A program made the position numbers and the translations under genes. A model generated the notes under the pieces. The model was not told where the DNA came from. It did no database searches and was given only the letters and a program-made list of their open reading frames with translations. A stretch of 64,000 nt of DNA. It comes from Trichostrongylus colubriformis. Its lineage: Eukaryota; Nematoda; Chromadorea; Rhabditida; Trichostrongylidae. Where the stretch lies: positions 3,523,725-3,587,724 of the forward strand of contig OZ022260.1 in the NCBI GenBank assembly GCA_963978905.1, read 5' to 3'. Positions 1 through 11,082 of the stretch are shown here, piece after piece (the first letter of the stretch is position 1; every line of letters begins with the position of its first letter).

Positions 1-39
1 AGCGACCTGTGAAGAAGGGGGCAAGTGTGATATTGGTAG

Positions 40-430
40 GGCATAAGACAAGAAGTAAAGTCCACACATGGACCAAGTTATGCTTCGCCCACGGTGGGCG
101 GCGCAAGTCCTGAAATGTTCCGTTTTCAGACCGAAAATTGTTAAATGGGTTTGAATGTGCCCCAAACGCGAGGGAAAGATGGATTAAAAAAACAAAAATC
201 CCTGACCCCAATCCATCTTTTCGCCACGTTTGGAGCACGTACAAACCCAATTCACAATTTTTGGTCAGAAAGCCGAACATTCCGCGGCACGCCCTACCCA
301 TGCCCTACCCATACACACTTGTCCTCATCTCCATAGGTCGTTTTTCATATCATACCTAATTTCGTGACGGAGGGACGGACGGACGGAGGGACGTACAGAC
401 AGACGAACCGTTTTATATATATAGTAGGGA
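40..430. repeat. dispersed repeat with ACGG-rich tail
   Basis: The stretch has a GCCCACGGTGGGCGG core and ends in a run of GGACGGACGG/ACAGACAGAC units followed by TTTTATATATATAG. A diverged relative lies at 58985-59330 with the same order: GCCCACCGTGGGCGGAGC, a 'cctatctccat' block, GGACGGA/GACAGAC, TTTTATATGTAG. The last part is repeated again at 1086-1250 because of the duplication next to the gap. I cannot assign it to a named superfamily. Confidence 0.6.
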
Positions 431-698
431 TAGTTGATGGGTAGCCACTTTTGTGAACTGACTACATATTGACTATGCTTGGTGCAAGCGTTAGAATTGA
501 ACTTCCTTGAAATAAGGGAAACGGACTCCGAAACTGACTTCTTTTGGAATAGGAGAAACGCTCCTGTAACATGCGCTTGTGGGATGTTAAAAGTGCAGAA
601 ACCATTTATACAGCAGGAGTGTTATGTTCGTGGGATTGCAATACTGCACGTATCCAGCCTTATATAAACAGGGCAGTGGCAAAGACAGGCAACCAGTC

Positions 699-764
699 AT
701 GTGGTGCTTCTACTTCCTTAGCCTTGCTCTTGTCATCGGATTCTATAACGGAATGGTCAACGCG
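699..764 (+). pseudogene. first copy of signal-peptide exon (duplicate)
   Basis: This 22-codon exon starts MWCFYFLSLALVIGF and ends at a GTAAGT donor (765). It matches the exon at 1519-1584 except for Cys versus Tyr at residue 3. A TATATAA box lies at 661-667. No second exon can be seen because the copy runs into the gap at 886. It may be an allele of the gene at 1519-2308 shown twice by the assembly, or a real paralogue whose 3' part is in the gap. Confidence 0.5.
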
Positions 765-885
765 GTAAGTTGATACCCAAATCAGGTTGTAGCTTGGAGC
801 CCAGAGGGTACAGCATCTATTTCCTGTTTAGTTGTAATACGAAATTTCGGAACATGATCATACAAAAATGCGTATATCGCACTGT

Positions 886-1085
886 NNNNNNNNNNNNNNN
901 NNNNNNNNNNNNNNNNNNNNNNNNNNNNNNNNNNNNNNNNNNNNNNNNNNNNNNNNNNNNNNNNNNNNNNNNNNNNNNNNNNNNNNNNNNNNNNNNNNNN
1001 NNNNNNNNNNNNNNNNNNNNNNNNNNNNNNNNNNNNNNNNNNNNNNNNNNNNNNNNNNNNNNNNNNNNNNNNNNNNNNNNNNNNN
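886..1085. other. assembly gap (200 N)
   Basis: Exactly 200 undetermined bases, a standard placeholder for a gap of estimated or unknown size. Open frames drawn through it are meaningless. Confidence 0.99.
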
Positions 1086-1480
1086 CAGAAAGCCGAACAT
1101 TCCGCGGCACGCCCTACCCATGCCCTACCCATACACACTTGTCCTCATCTCCATAGGTCGTTTTTCATATCATACCTAATTTCGTGACGGAGGGACGGAC
1201 GGACGGAGGGACGTACAGACAGACGAACCGTTTTATATATATAGTAGGGATAGTTGATGGGTAGCCACTTTTGTGAACTGACTACATATTGACTATGCTT
1301 GGTGCAAGCGTTAGAATTGAACTTCCTTGAAATAAGGGAAACGGACTCCGAAACTGACTTCTTTTGGAATAGGAGAAACGCTCCTGTAACATGCGCTTGT
1401 GGGATGTTAAAAGTGCAGAAACCATTTATACAGCAGGAGTGTTATGTTCGTGGGATTGCAATACTGCACGTATCCAGCCT

Positions 1481-1487
1481 TATATAA
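1481..1487 (+). promoter_or_regulatory. TATA box of the small secreted protein gene
   Basis: TATATAA lies 32 bases upstream of the ATG at 1519 (first to last base of the spacer), within CCTTATATAAACAGGG. If transcription starts about 25-30 bases downstream the 5' UTR is only a few bases long. The same box is present in the duplicate at 661-667. Confidence 0.45.
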
Positions 1488-1518
1488 ACAGGGCAGTGAC
1501 AAAGACAGGCAACCAGTC

Positions 1519-2308
1519 ATGTGGTACTTCTACTTCCTTAGCCTTGCTCTTGTCATCGGATTCTATAACGGAATGGTCAACGCGGTAAGTTGATACCAAA
1601 TCAGGCTGTAGCTTGGAGCCCAGAGGGTACAGCATCTATTTCCTGTTTAGTTGTAATACGAAATTTCGGAACATGATCATACGAAAATGCGTATATCGCA
1701 CTGTTCCCATCGTAACAGTACGATCAAATCAAGACGTGACGCTATGAGGAAGTCCACGTAATGGGAATACTCCTCTATTTTAAACGTCGAGTTCCACGCG
1801 GCACAACCATTTTTTGTTGGAATTCATGAAGCTGGGCATGGACTTGAGAGCAGCGCTCTGTCGTAGCCGCGCTCGTAGGTGGAAAGGAGTAGTGCTAAAA
1901 GGTAGAAGGGAGAAATTATTATTGTTAAAATATAAAACTAGCCCGAAGTGATCTCACAAAAGATCGAATGAGTGCTCCGCATAAGATAACGCTAAATTTA
2001 GAACATTTTGCTGATACACTACCATATCCAGAGTTCCAAGGCCTTTCAAGACCTCATATTCATAGATGATTCCCTTTAGCGAATGAGTTGAACCATACGC
2101 CAATTTTCAGAGACCATCATATGCTGACATGTATAGAAATCTGATGGCGAATTCGAGGTCACGTGTGACGTTCGCACCGTTTAAGTGGACTACGACGACA
2201 ACCCCAGAAAGTGTTCCCGAAGCCCTAGAAGATGTTGCCGAAGATGGAAATCTCGGGGAGAACCTCGTTCCTGATAACACTGATGAAGTATATGGGGAAG
2301 CCAACTGA
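1519..2308 (+). CDS. small secreted protein, two exons, unknown function
   Basis: Exons 1519-1584 and 2111-2308. Exon 1 is 22 codons and is almost entirely a signal peptide (MWYFYFLSLALVIGF..., a hydrophobic core followed by small residues NGMVNA), ending at a GTAAGT donor in phase 0. The 526-base intron ends in CAATTTTCAG. Exon 2 opens in phase 0 with RPSYADMYRN and runs 65 codons to TGA at 2306-2308, for 87 residues in total. The mature part has no cysteine. It has a basic N-terminal half containing FAPFKW, a TTTTT run, then a strongly acidic tail (EALEDVAEDGN...). AATAAA follows at 2335. I do not recognise the family. Known: hookworms secrete many short orphan proteins. Inferred: secretion and processing. 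The gene structure is well supported; the function is unknown. Confidence 0.7.
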
Positions 2309-2334
2309 AGTGCTACACATTTTACTGCAGAACC

Positions 2335-2340
2335 AATAAA
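2335..2340 (+). terminator. polyadenylation signal AATAAA
   Basis: AATAAA lies 27 bases after the stop codon of the small secreted protein gene, the usual place in compact nematode 3' UTRs. Confidence 0.6.
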
Positions 2341-3739
2341 TGTTTGGCGCGCTGTATTTATCGAAATGCACGACATTAGAAAACACGACTGGATCTTCTT
2401 GTGATCATCTACTGATATCAACAGGGCAGGAAAACGATATAATTGAAGGGATTTTTTTTAGGGTCTTGTAACAAATGGCTCGCTTAATTTTCGTTTTTTC
2501 GTTTCGCACGCGCCGCTTTGGCATAGTGGAATTCCCGCCTAAATTTTGTTGGCGATTGGTAGTGCACTGCCTGTGCAATTACGTCAGTTCGAAGCTACGG
2601 CGGGATGGTCTGAGGTTTGCGTACCCCGTACAATCCTGCAGGTATATCGATGAGGAAATATATTTTTTCGAAATGTCATATATTTTCATCGGATAAGAAC
2701 AATTTCTGTATCCAGTATGAGCAAATGGCAAGATTATGGCGCTTAATAAACTTATGAATGCTGAGGTATGCGCACATGAAGCTTTAATTGCGGCAGACAG
2801 AAATCCTTGATGGAAGAATCACTAAGGCGCATTTAATGACCAGCAATTTGGATAGGTAGCCAAAATATTCTGTTCAAGCGAAACTAAACACTTTTCTAGT
2901 ATCACTCGCACATCCAATTATTTGTGATTTTGAATAAAAATCAAACGCATGGCGTATTCTTTGGACTCAATTAAATCGCGTCCAAATGGTTTCAAGCTGT
3001 TCACACGCATTCTATGAATAGGAATAAATGCCGTTAATGCTCTGGATGCTGTTAATGAGCTCTGGAATCCTTTCACTCACTTCCAGCAAGGGACAATGAC
3101 CGGAGAGTGGGTTCTCCATTCCAAAGACTAAATCGGAAGATCCATGGATTCTTCACAACATTTCGATGGTCATATCCAGAAGAAGTAAGCAGTAGTGCAA
3201 TAGTTCGCGGTCTAATCTGCATTTGGAAATAGACGGAAATAAAGATTGGCCATGAGTTGGCTCAAGCTGGCTGGATACAGCAATAGATACAGTGCAAATA
3301 TCTCTTGAAAACCTTGTGAATATGGAAGTTTCTATGCATGGGTAAGCATGTGCCCTCCGTTAGCAACAGTGCTATCTCAGATTTGGTGAAATGTGAGTTG
3401 CTAGACTAGGGCCATGATCAGGCATGGATCGAGCAATTCCGGAGGACGGTCGTATTTTTGGATTCAAAGTGGGAGGACGTGTTTTGAAATTTTCACTGAC
3501 TATTCCATGACGGTGCCTCCTATTTTGAGAAAATTTTAGCCCAAGTTGAAAAATCTTAGGTTGATATTCATACATAGAATCTGTTCATATGCGTTGCGCA
3601 TTTGGATTCCACTAAGCATGTTCGGCCTATACCATAGCCTGTGTCGTTGCCAATTAAGTCACTCAATACTCTCGCTTCAATATTGTGCTGTTCCGGAATC
3701 TCATATCTGAATATTCAACAAAAATCGAGACTTCAAAAT
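2341..3739. other. intergenic, nothing recognised
   Basis: Short open frames only, with no convincing splice-site and codon pattern on either strand. Confidence 0.5.
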
Positions 3740-4040
3740 ACTTACTCAAAAAACTCAAAAGACCCCTCAAAAGTCTTGAAAGTTTTTTTTTGGAATATTT
3801 TTGCGATATTTCGGCGTTTAACGCCTTCCAGGCCTGAAACTGAGGAAGTTAGCTACATTACATCACGCCAAAAAGTTTTTAAGACGGTGCCGTAAGCTAG
3901 TGCTATACAGCGTATATCATATGATTGAGCTAACCTTCACAGTTTTAGGCCTGAAGAAGGTGCTGAACACCGAAATATTGCAGAAATATTCCCAAAAAAT
4001 TCCAAGACTTTTGAGAGGTCTTTGGAGGTTTTTGAATAAA
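3740..4040. repeat. foldback MITE
   Basis: Two arms of about 95 bases (about 3757-3852 and 3929-4021) are imperfect reverse complements. Both contain CAAAAGTCTTG, GGAATATTT and AGGCCTGAA in mirrored order and flank a loop of about 75 bases. The short ORFs at 3641-3895 and 3900-4154 are by-products of this palindrome. Confidence 0.7.
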
Positions 4041-4473
4041 TATTTCGGAGCCTCAATTGTTATCGAGCATTTGAAAATGCCTAAAAACGTTCAAAACATA
4101 AATACTCGGCATGCTTTGGAAATGACAGAAAAAACACCTCACCCTACTTTTTAAAATTTGATAACATATTCAAAAAGCTTAATTATCATAGGATTTTTTG
4201 TGTTTATAATATTTTCAAGAAGAAGTCTAAAATTTCCCACCATAGGAATTCCAACTATTACTCTATATCGTGAGCAAAAACATAAATGAACGGACCAATC
4301 TATACTTCATTCTTCAACGACATATGTCTCTGTTTCATATCGAAAATGCTACATTATTTCACACAATCATGCATTATTAAAAAAAGAAAATAAAGCTAAA
4401 AAGTAGAAAATTATCATGCATTGTCCATACTCCGCCCAAACACCACTCTCCCCTTAACTCTTGCTATTTGCTT

Positions 4474-4944
4474 CATTTCGAAGGTTTAACCAATTTGCTT
4501 TGATTCTGCTTCACAACATAAAAAAAATTCAGCTCTTGAGGCTCCTTCTCTGTACCCATACATAGTAACTCAACACCGCGAAAAACTACAAAAAATCGTC
4601 GTAAAAATTGCGCCAAAAGTACCTGATCCTCAGTAATATCAAGTTCTTCAACGATAGGCGTGGTGATTTCGACCGTAACAATTTCCGGTGGCTTCTCCAC
4701 GACGACCATCTTCTGATTGTCCACGATCTCCTTTTTTGGCGGAATGCTCTCTGGTTGTTGCACTTGCTGCTCTTGCTGGTCGGTATGCATCAGATTTTCT
4801 TTTTCATGTGGTTCGTAACGATCATTTTCCTCGTTTCTTGCAACCTCTCCTCCTCCTCCTCGTCGCTCTTTCGTCGCATAGCATGGACAGAGCAGTTTTG
4901 ACAGAGCGCCGTTTACCGATGGCATCACACCGGTAGTGGCGATT
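4474..4944 (-). CDS. acidic/glutamine-rich exon of an unknown protein
   Basis: On the minus strand a good acceptor (GTGTTTCAG, ending at 4945) opens a frame that stays open past 4623. An ATG at 4925-4923 lies about 19 bases after the acceptor, as expected if the acceptor takes a spliced leader, so this may be the first coding exon. The product begins MPSVNGALSKLLCPCYATKE; the paired Cys could be lipidated. It continues through a Gly run, a charged Gln-rich stretch and a Pro/Glu/Val-rich segment. The exon either ends at a GT donor at 4622 (after ...DITEDQ) or reads on to the stop at 4474-4476. I do not recognise the family. An antisense ORF (4608-4901) is a shadow. Confidence 0.45.
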
Positions 4945-5100
4945 CTGAAACACGCAATGTTACACCGTAAGCATAAAAAATGACGAGGAATTTGGTCCTG
5001 AACAAGATCCACCAAAAACATTTTGAGTGTAGGATATAGAGGAAAAATGGCAAAACGATAATGATCAAAGCAATTATAAGGAGAAGGTAGGTGTGAGGTT

Positions 5101-5292
5101 GACCGTAACCGCTTGGATTGCATTCATACTCAGCACCGACAGGATGTGTCCGCGTTCACAGGCAGCGAGGCAGAGTGATACGGTGGAGATGCAGAGACGA
5201 CACAGGCAACGAGACAGGATGGCATAAGCGGAGACGCAGAGACACGCAGATACGCTCTGCCGCCACCCCCGCAAAGTAAGAACGTGGCCTTA
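5101..5292. repeat. MITE family B, copy 1
   Basis: A palindromic element whose ends read CATTCATACTC... and ...GCAAAGTAAGAACGTGGCC. The interior resembles four further copies (30669, 36112, 40285, 41383), all built on GCCGCGTTCATACTTTGCGG and its reverse complement with GTGTCTCTGCGTCTC and GCCACTCTGCCTCGCT inside. Confidence 0.75.
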
Positions 5293-7050
5293 CCCGTCGC
5301 GGCCACCTCAGGCCAAAATGAACACGTTAAACGGGATCTCAACAGAATGAAAATGTGGAACAGTGAGGGATAGGCGAAACCATTGTGAGTCACTCATGTC
5401 ATTCCCAATGGATTGTGGCCTGGATAGATCTCAAGCTGAGGGAATGACCATAAATTTAGGGGCTCTCCATCTACTCTCCCTCTTACAACAAAGCATATGT
5501 TCCTCGTCCACGTCTCTACACATGCCAATTTTCGACAAATACATTGTCATGACATACAGGTGCGATCAAAAATATATCATGTTAATATGTTCCCGGTTTT
5601 TGACCATAACTCCCTTTTGTTCTGACCGAATGCGGCAAAATAATTAATATATGTGCCTATCACCAAATTTTCCCAGCAGTCCGAAATACGTATACAAGGT
5701 TGGGACCATGTAGCGACTTTTATTCAGAAGCAATTCAAAAATTGAGGTGTGACATACGTGAAAAACACAAAAACACACATAAAAAGAAAAAACCATGAAA
5801 TGCATCAGCGCCTGTATGCCTTTTCCTTGATGATAGTGCTTATTTTGGTCAGTGTACGCTATTCTCTGGGTACCCTCCTCTGAGTACCTTGAGTGCACCA
5901 AATACATTGCCATGACATACAATGAATCATGTTTAGGGAGAAAATACGAGAAAATACGTACGAAACTTTAGCGTTTATGCGCTTCTATTTTCTGCTAGGA
6001 AGCGCGAGCGGATAGGGACTTTCAGCGCAGCGAACCTTCCACTCGAGCAGTTATCACTTTCCATCTCCATTACGCACTCACATGGCTATCGGAATGGAAA
6101 CAATGGCAAAGGCAGGGGCATGTGGCATCGTGCCGCATTCAGGTTACTGTCAGACATTTTCCAGTAATCCCTCAGTCTGAATACACAAGCATTAAAGGTC
6201 GACGTAGTGCAGGAAATAGCGATAATCCTAGCGTCGTGAAGCTTTCTTTTGATAATTTTGGGATTATTTATTCTTATGTGCCGTAATCTAATGGTTGGAT
6301 TTTTTCTCCTTTACCAGTTATTCCGGAAATTTGCCAGCGTTCTTTGCTTTCCACTTCCTCCACTGTAGGTGAACACCAAGGCCCTATTTGACTTCGGCCG
6401 AAAGGAGCCTCCGTAAAAGTCAACATGAAAGGCTGAAGGTCATCAAATGAACTTTTCCTGGTCTGAAACTAGTTTGTGCTGGAAAAAATACCGTACTCTA
6501 GATTAATAGCATCTCGATCATCTAGGTAAACACAGCGCGAGACTATTTGTGCCCACAGCCGTCGGCCAAACAAACTGCACCAAAGTCCTCTGATGCTCAT
6601 CTTGATAGCATCCGGGTAGGGACCGGAAACGCTGCGAGCATCAGCACGCGTGACTCCTTGATAACTTCAGGTCGAGCCTGCGAATGCTTCAATGAAGCAT
6701 GTGGGAGCTGCGTTTTTCCAGCTCACACTTTTGGGGGAGCCATGCACTTTTTTACTACCAGAATATGTAAGCGTGATTGAATAATAACGATTTGCAACGA
6801 CTGATTGACTTTCATACAAAGTCCGCGAATAACAGACTCCACTGGATGGCTCCTACATTGACAAGTGGCTAATATCGAGTTGTTCCCGAACTGTAACGAT
6901 ACACACCGAGATTGTGTCGCTACTATCAGGTCCATGTATTCTGTGAGTTCTTGGCACCATTTGAAGCGCTTTGAAAACGAAGAGGATAGATTCCAACTTC
7001 TCTTATCAACTTCTCTTATCGTAGAACCTCGGCATCGATAATACTGTAAG
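5293..7050. other. intergenic with one flanking direct repeat
   Basis: No supported gene. The segment CAAATACATTGYCATGACAT occurs at about 5538 and again at about 5899 in the same orientation, bracketing about 340 bases, possibly the footprint of an insertion. A CCACTGTAG acceptor at 6366 opens a 15-codon frame only. Confidence 0.4.
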
Positions 7051-7051
7051 A

Positions 7052-7228
7052 CTTCTTCTGTTGTGCCAACGAGGTTGTTAGGTGGATTCACTAATAACAA
7101 CTGACTCTGAGTAACGTTGTTCCGCTCTTGCGGTGGTGGAGTGGCCTTTGAGGAAGACGATCTGGTCGATACGTCAGGCCATCAATAAAGATTCCACTTA
7201 ACAACCTTGTTGGCACAACAGAAGAAGT
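7052..7228. repeat. inverted repeat with 35-base arms
   Basis: ACTTCTTCTGTTGTGCCAAC (7052 on) is mirrored by GTTGGCACAACAGAAGAAGT ending at 7228. The arms are about 35 bases with two mismatches and the loop is about 110 bases. It is probably a small foldback element. Confidence 0.65.
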
Positions 7229-7344
7229 TTTACGAAGAGGATAGAAAGACCCCTGCAATTTTGCTCCCCTTTTTCCCTATTAAACACCCGGCAATCAACC
7301 ACCGGTGACATGCACTACAATTCCATGTTGCAAGCTCAAGAGAA

Positions 7345-7492
7345 TCGTCCACGGAAGTTTGAGGTTTTTCTTATTTCCACATATTGTAGTTATGTACTTG
7401 TTCACTCCGGCACATATGTGAAGCTTCACGCAAAAAAAATCAAAATCCAGCACAACCCCCCTCCCCCCCACACAAAGTTTCGACCACGCAGG
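7345..7492. repeat. degenerate half of hairpin family A
   Basis: GTCCACGGAAGTTTGAG, then GTGAAGCTTCACGCAAAAAA, then CACAAAGTTTCG occur in the order seen in the left arm of the family A elements (10300, 11083, 12409). The right arm is not recognisable. Confidence 0.35.
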
Positions 7493-7499
7493 TAACATG

Positions 7500-8420
7500 G
7501 GCGGGTTCGCGAAGGTTGTGGAGCGAAAGTGGTGGTGGTCTCTTATTCTTTCGAAGTTCATGTCCTTAAATTCCCAAATCGCGCCGTGCAGCGACGCCGC
7601 TGTTATGCCCCACTTGAGGTCCCGCCCGTATTATCAGCGCGAACGGAACTCCGTGGGGTATACCTCTGCTTTAACTCGATCTTCGTTAACTCGCTTTAAC
7701 TCGACCCGCACGGAATTTCAAATGTGACCCGTAGTGATTAGATACGACGTGAATGTGAGGGAGTAAGAAAATACGAATTTTCGCCCCGACTCCTCAAGGT
7801 GTACTCCATACTGGATTTGAAGCCACATATGGTAATCAGTATTTCAATCACTAACTCACAGGAAAGACAGAAAAGATACAGGAACAGGAAAGAAAGACGG
7901 TAGACAGGGTAGAAGAATTCGAAAAAGCCGGAATATTTGCCGGAAGAGAATCGAGCGATGACAATGTTCATTTAATGAACGCGCCTATGCGCCTAACTGC
8001 CTAATGGCAAACAAAGTCAGTGAGCGTTCCAGGAAGTGTGTTCGATGTTCAGCTCCACGAACATATGTTAAGTTCTATCGAGCTGATGCTTGATGCGTTA
8101 AACGTCTAACTGAAATCATCCTGGGCAAGGATCAATCGCTTTCACGGTCTGCCGTACCAGCTCCAAACAAACCCCGCCTACTCCTGGCCGAGTGCTATGG
8201 TGAGGGGATTTTCTCGTCCACGTGGAGACGATACTCAGCCCTATGGAATGGGTATGCAGGTGTCAGATGAGCAGAAGTATTTGGTAGATATATAAAAGAC
8301 GAGGGGATGTGCAGTGACTTTACCAGCTTGGCCCGAAGATCAATGCCTGCCCAGGCTAGCCATGCCGTTCGTCTCATCGTTGAATCCGGTCTGTACGTGG
8401 TTTTGGTGCCAGTGGACCAA
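7500..8420. other. intergenic, nothing recognised
   Basis: No splice-consistent open frame and no clear repeat structure. Confidence 0.4.
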
Positions 8421-8429
8421 TGAAAGGCT

Positions 8430-8780
8430 TATTAGCATTGGGTGGCTTCGTTGTGGATCGCGCCATGCATGAGGTTTCCATGATGATCAAGTTAAATTAG
8501 TTTCGGGTTCGAACCCAATTAGTCACGTCACATCTCCCCTTCACACTCCGGACGCTCAGCCTAAGAAATTCTTTGATCGCTGCTTACCTCAAGGATTACG
8601 ATTCCCTCCCCTCCCAGCGCACCGAACACGACCCCCTGTCGAGGACTTCTCGACAGAGGCTTGACCCTGGGTGAAACACCATGGGTTTGCACCATGCAGC
8701 CGAACAACTGTGCACCCTCACAGTGGTGTGCCTGTCGAGCAGTTATCCAGGGACTCACTTCATGAAAGTAAGCCACTAAT
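8430..8780 (+). repeat. possible tRNA-derived SINE
   Basis: A TGGCTTCGTTGTGG stretch could be a pol III A box and is followed about 70 bases later by a near-perfect B box in CGGGTTCGAACCCAA. The spacing is longer than in a tRNA and no poly(A)-like tail is clear. Confidence 0.3.
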
Positions 8781-9426
8781 GTGATTACCGTGTGATATGC
8801 CTTTGAATGAGGTAATCACTCTATGCCCCAACTGAATAAGGCTCCTGGCTCAGACGCATCGCGACGCATCCCCATCCGCGATGTGAAATACGTTGGAGCA
8901 CACATCTCCACCACACTGACCCCTCCAAATTTTGCAATCATTTGCTTGCAAGGCAGAGAAACAAGGCAGTACACCATTTTCAAGGCCCATTAATTTTTTC
9001 CAATGAAAACGGCGCTTCCAGCCTCTCCTAATCACGTCACGCCAACGACTCAATTAGGAAACGATGCGAAACGACAGCTCAGAAGCGCTCTGCTCATCAT
9101 CTGGACGCTGAAGACACCCATAGATAGGAATTGGTGGCATGATAAGCGACAATGTGGTGAATGGTGGGACAATATTTTAAGAAAAATACCATAAAAGCTA
9201 AAAAAGGCGATTCCATGAGGGAATGCAGAGAGACTAAAGCAAGTATGGCAATTATTAGGTGACGGATGAAAAAAATCAACTAGGAAGTTCTCAATGGGAA
9301 TGTTTGTTTGCTGAAAAACCATGATGAAGGACGATTATTATTAATTTCCGAAAAAAATCACATCCGTCCGTGCTCAACATTTATTGACTCGAAGAATCAC
9401 TGCTACATAGTGCGTGATATATTTTA

Positions 9427-10131
9427 CTGGGTGTTTGCAGAATAAATGGCCGAAACATAACTGGCCATAACTTCGCTCAGACACAACTTTATCTGTCAAA
9501 ATAAAAACCATTCGAATCTACAGGATTCCGCCAGCGATCTGGTAAGGAAAATATGCCATCACGATCAAATTCTGGATTGCGAGAATTAATAAAGGCAAGA
9601 ATGGCATTTTTACCAGGTACAGTATCGGCAAATATTTTCTGACGCAGGTTTGAATTGAGAACCCGGAAAAAGTGGTAATTCGCCCGGGGATAGGTCTGGA
9701 GAATAAGGGGGATGAGGTAGAGTCTTGATGCCTAACTGCATCAGTTTTTGCTGGGTGCGCAAAACAACGCAAAACCTAACACTTCACAAGACACCAGGCA
9801 GAAACTGATGCAGATAAACATCGAGACTCTCCCTCACCCCCCTTATTCCCCACACCTATCCCCAACGGATTACCACTTTTTCCAGATTCTCGATGCAAAC
9901 CTGCGTCAGAAGGAGTTTCCCGAAGCTGAGCAGGTTGAAAATGCCATCGTTGACTTTATTAATTTTCCAATCCAGAATTTTATCATAATTGCATATTTTC
10001 TTTACCAGATCGTTGGCAAGGTTGTGTAGATTCGAATGGTTTTTATTTCGACCAGTAAAGTTGTGTCTGAGCGAAGGAATGGCTTTTTGAAAAAAGTGGT
10101 CCGGTTTGGCCATTTATTCTGCACACACCTA
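9427..10131. mobile_element. palindromic mariner-type remnant
   Basis: The ends are inverted repeats of about 100 bases carrying GTGCAGAATAAATGGCC, AACTT(C)GCTCAGACACAAC and AAAAACCATTCGAATC, next to TA. The whole element is one large palindrome. Both arms (about 9427-9750 minus, 9790-10131 plus) hold the 3' end of the same mariner transposase gene, so two truncated copies face each other. The centre contains GCATCAGTTTTTGC and its mirror. Non-autonomous. Confidence 0.7.
9748..10029 (+). pseudogene. mariner transposase C-terminal fragment
   Basis: The frame contains LPHPPYSPHLSPTDYHFFQ, the conserved mariner segment that holds the third catalytic Asp (PTD), followed by a LRQKEF motif. The normal end (GI..LP.RW..) is lost and the rest of the gene is missing. 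The mirrored arm encodes the same region on the minus strand, more decayed. Confidence 0.75.
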
Positions 10132-10136
10132 ATAAT

Positions 10137-10281
10137 ACGAGGGAAGGCAGAGCTGGATGGGCAGTTTGTCGAATGTTAAGAGTAACATGTCTTTACATGA
10201 CTAACGTGACAATAACATACCAACCATGTTAAGACATACTATCGTTTCACATACAATGAAATGCCCCCCCCCCCTTCCCCT
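10137..10281. repeat. G/C-run-tipped MITE family E, diverged copy
   Basis: Ends in GAAATGCCCCCCCC and contains GTAACATGTCTTTACATG. Related ends and a shared interior occur at 27563-27739 and 54951-55117. Confidence 0.45.
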
Positions 10282-10299
10282 TAGGATGCACCAATATTT

Positions 10300-10720
10300 A
10301 AAGGAATCGTCCATTCACAAAAATGAGTTTCTTTATTGCCCATATATTTATGCTGTATCTGGGTAGCGTGCATAGTTTCACGCGAAAAATGTTAAGCCGG
10401 CTAAGATACAGCACCACAAAGTTTCGGCCGGATGGGCGGGGCTTCTGAGTAAAAGCCCCGCCCCTTGTCTGCCGCGGTTGGGGACGGAGCGTGGTGTTGT
10501 TTACGTAACTTTCTGTTCCTACAATGCGTCTTCGACAGCGGCAGACGACGGGGTGGGCGCTTACTCGGAAGCCCCGCCCACCCGGCCGAGACTTTGTGGT
10601 GCTGTATCTTAGCCGGAATCACATTTTTCGCCTGAAGCTTTGCATGCGACCCACATTAGGCGAATACAGCTTAAATATATGGGTAGCAAAAAAACTTATT
10701 TTTCTGTGGACGATTCCTCT
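10300..10720. repeat. hairpin element family A, copy 1
   Basis: Starts TTAAAGGAATCGTCCA and ends GTGGACGATTCCTCTAAA. The halves are mirror images: AATGAGTTTCTTTATTGCCC, TGCATAGTTTCACGCGAAAA, CACAAAGT and a GTGGGCGGGGC block reappear inverted. It can fold end to end into one long hairpin. ORFs at 10401-10622 and 10524-10739 only reflect this palindrome. Confidence 0.85.
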
Positions 10721-11082
10721 AAAGTATCAAGTGATTTGATTTGGAAGCAGCCAGACGTTTAAAACGTCATAAAAACGTCAGAGAAAAAGTTAAAATTGGT
10801 GAACTGCTTTACAGTGAACCCCGTAGTTAACACAGTCAAAATAGTGAAGGCCTCGCGAGCTAAACATTCTTATCGGCAGGTTCTTACTGTTATCCACATG
10901 CAGTGTTATCCTATAGTGTTATGTACTGTGAGCAAACTTGGCTTTACGTCAAGATTTCGCATATAGCAATAAAACACATTGTAACTATACAATCAGGCAA
11001 CAGTTACTGTTTTCGTAGAGAAAAAACTGGGAGGGTCGTATTTGGCCCCGTACAGGTGAGGATCGTACTCAAGCGGTACGTG

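Larger units (their letters stand above)
266..1704. repeat. 620-base duplicated block flanking the gap
   Basis: Bases 266-885 and 1086-1704 are the same sequence apart from a few substitutions and a one-base indel. The first copy ends exactly where the Ns begin and the second begins exactly where they end. This pattern is typical of two haplotypes, or of the two ends of an unresolved overlap, placed side by side by a scaffolder. A true tandem duplication is also possible. Confidence 0.9.

Noticed and set aside
770..1179. Open frames of 87-128 codons on both strands across the N block
   Set aside because: They are open only because N codons are not stops.
4608..4936. Two plus-strand ORFs opposite the minus-strand exon
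   Set aside because: Leucine-rich antisense shadows of a Gln/Glu-rich exon; no splice sites.
10401..10739. Overlapping ORFs on both strands in hairpin elements (also near 11380, 12309-12851, 25336-25701, 59602-59904)
   Set aside because: Mirror-image sequence gives similar frames on both strands; no protein motif and the reading differs between copies.
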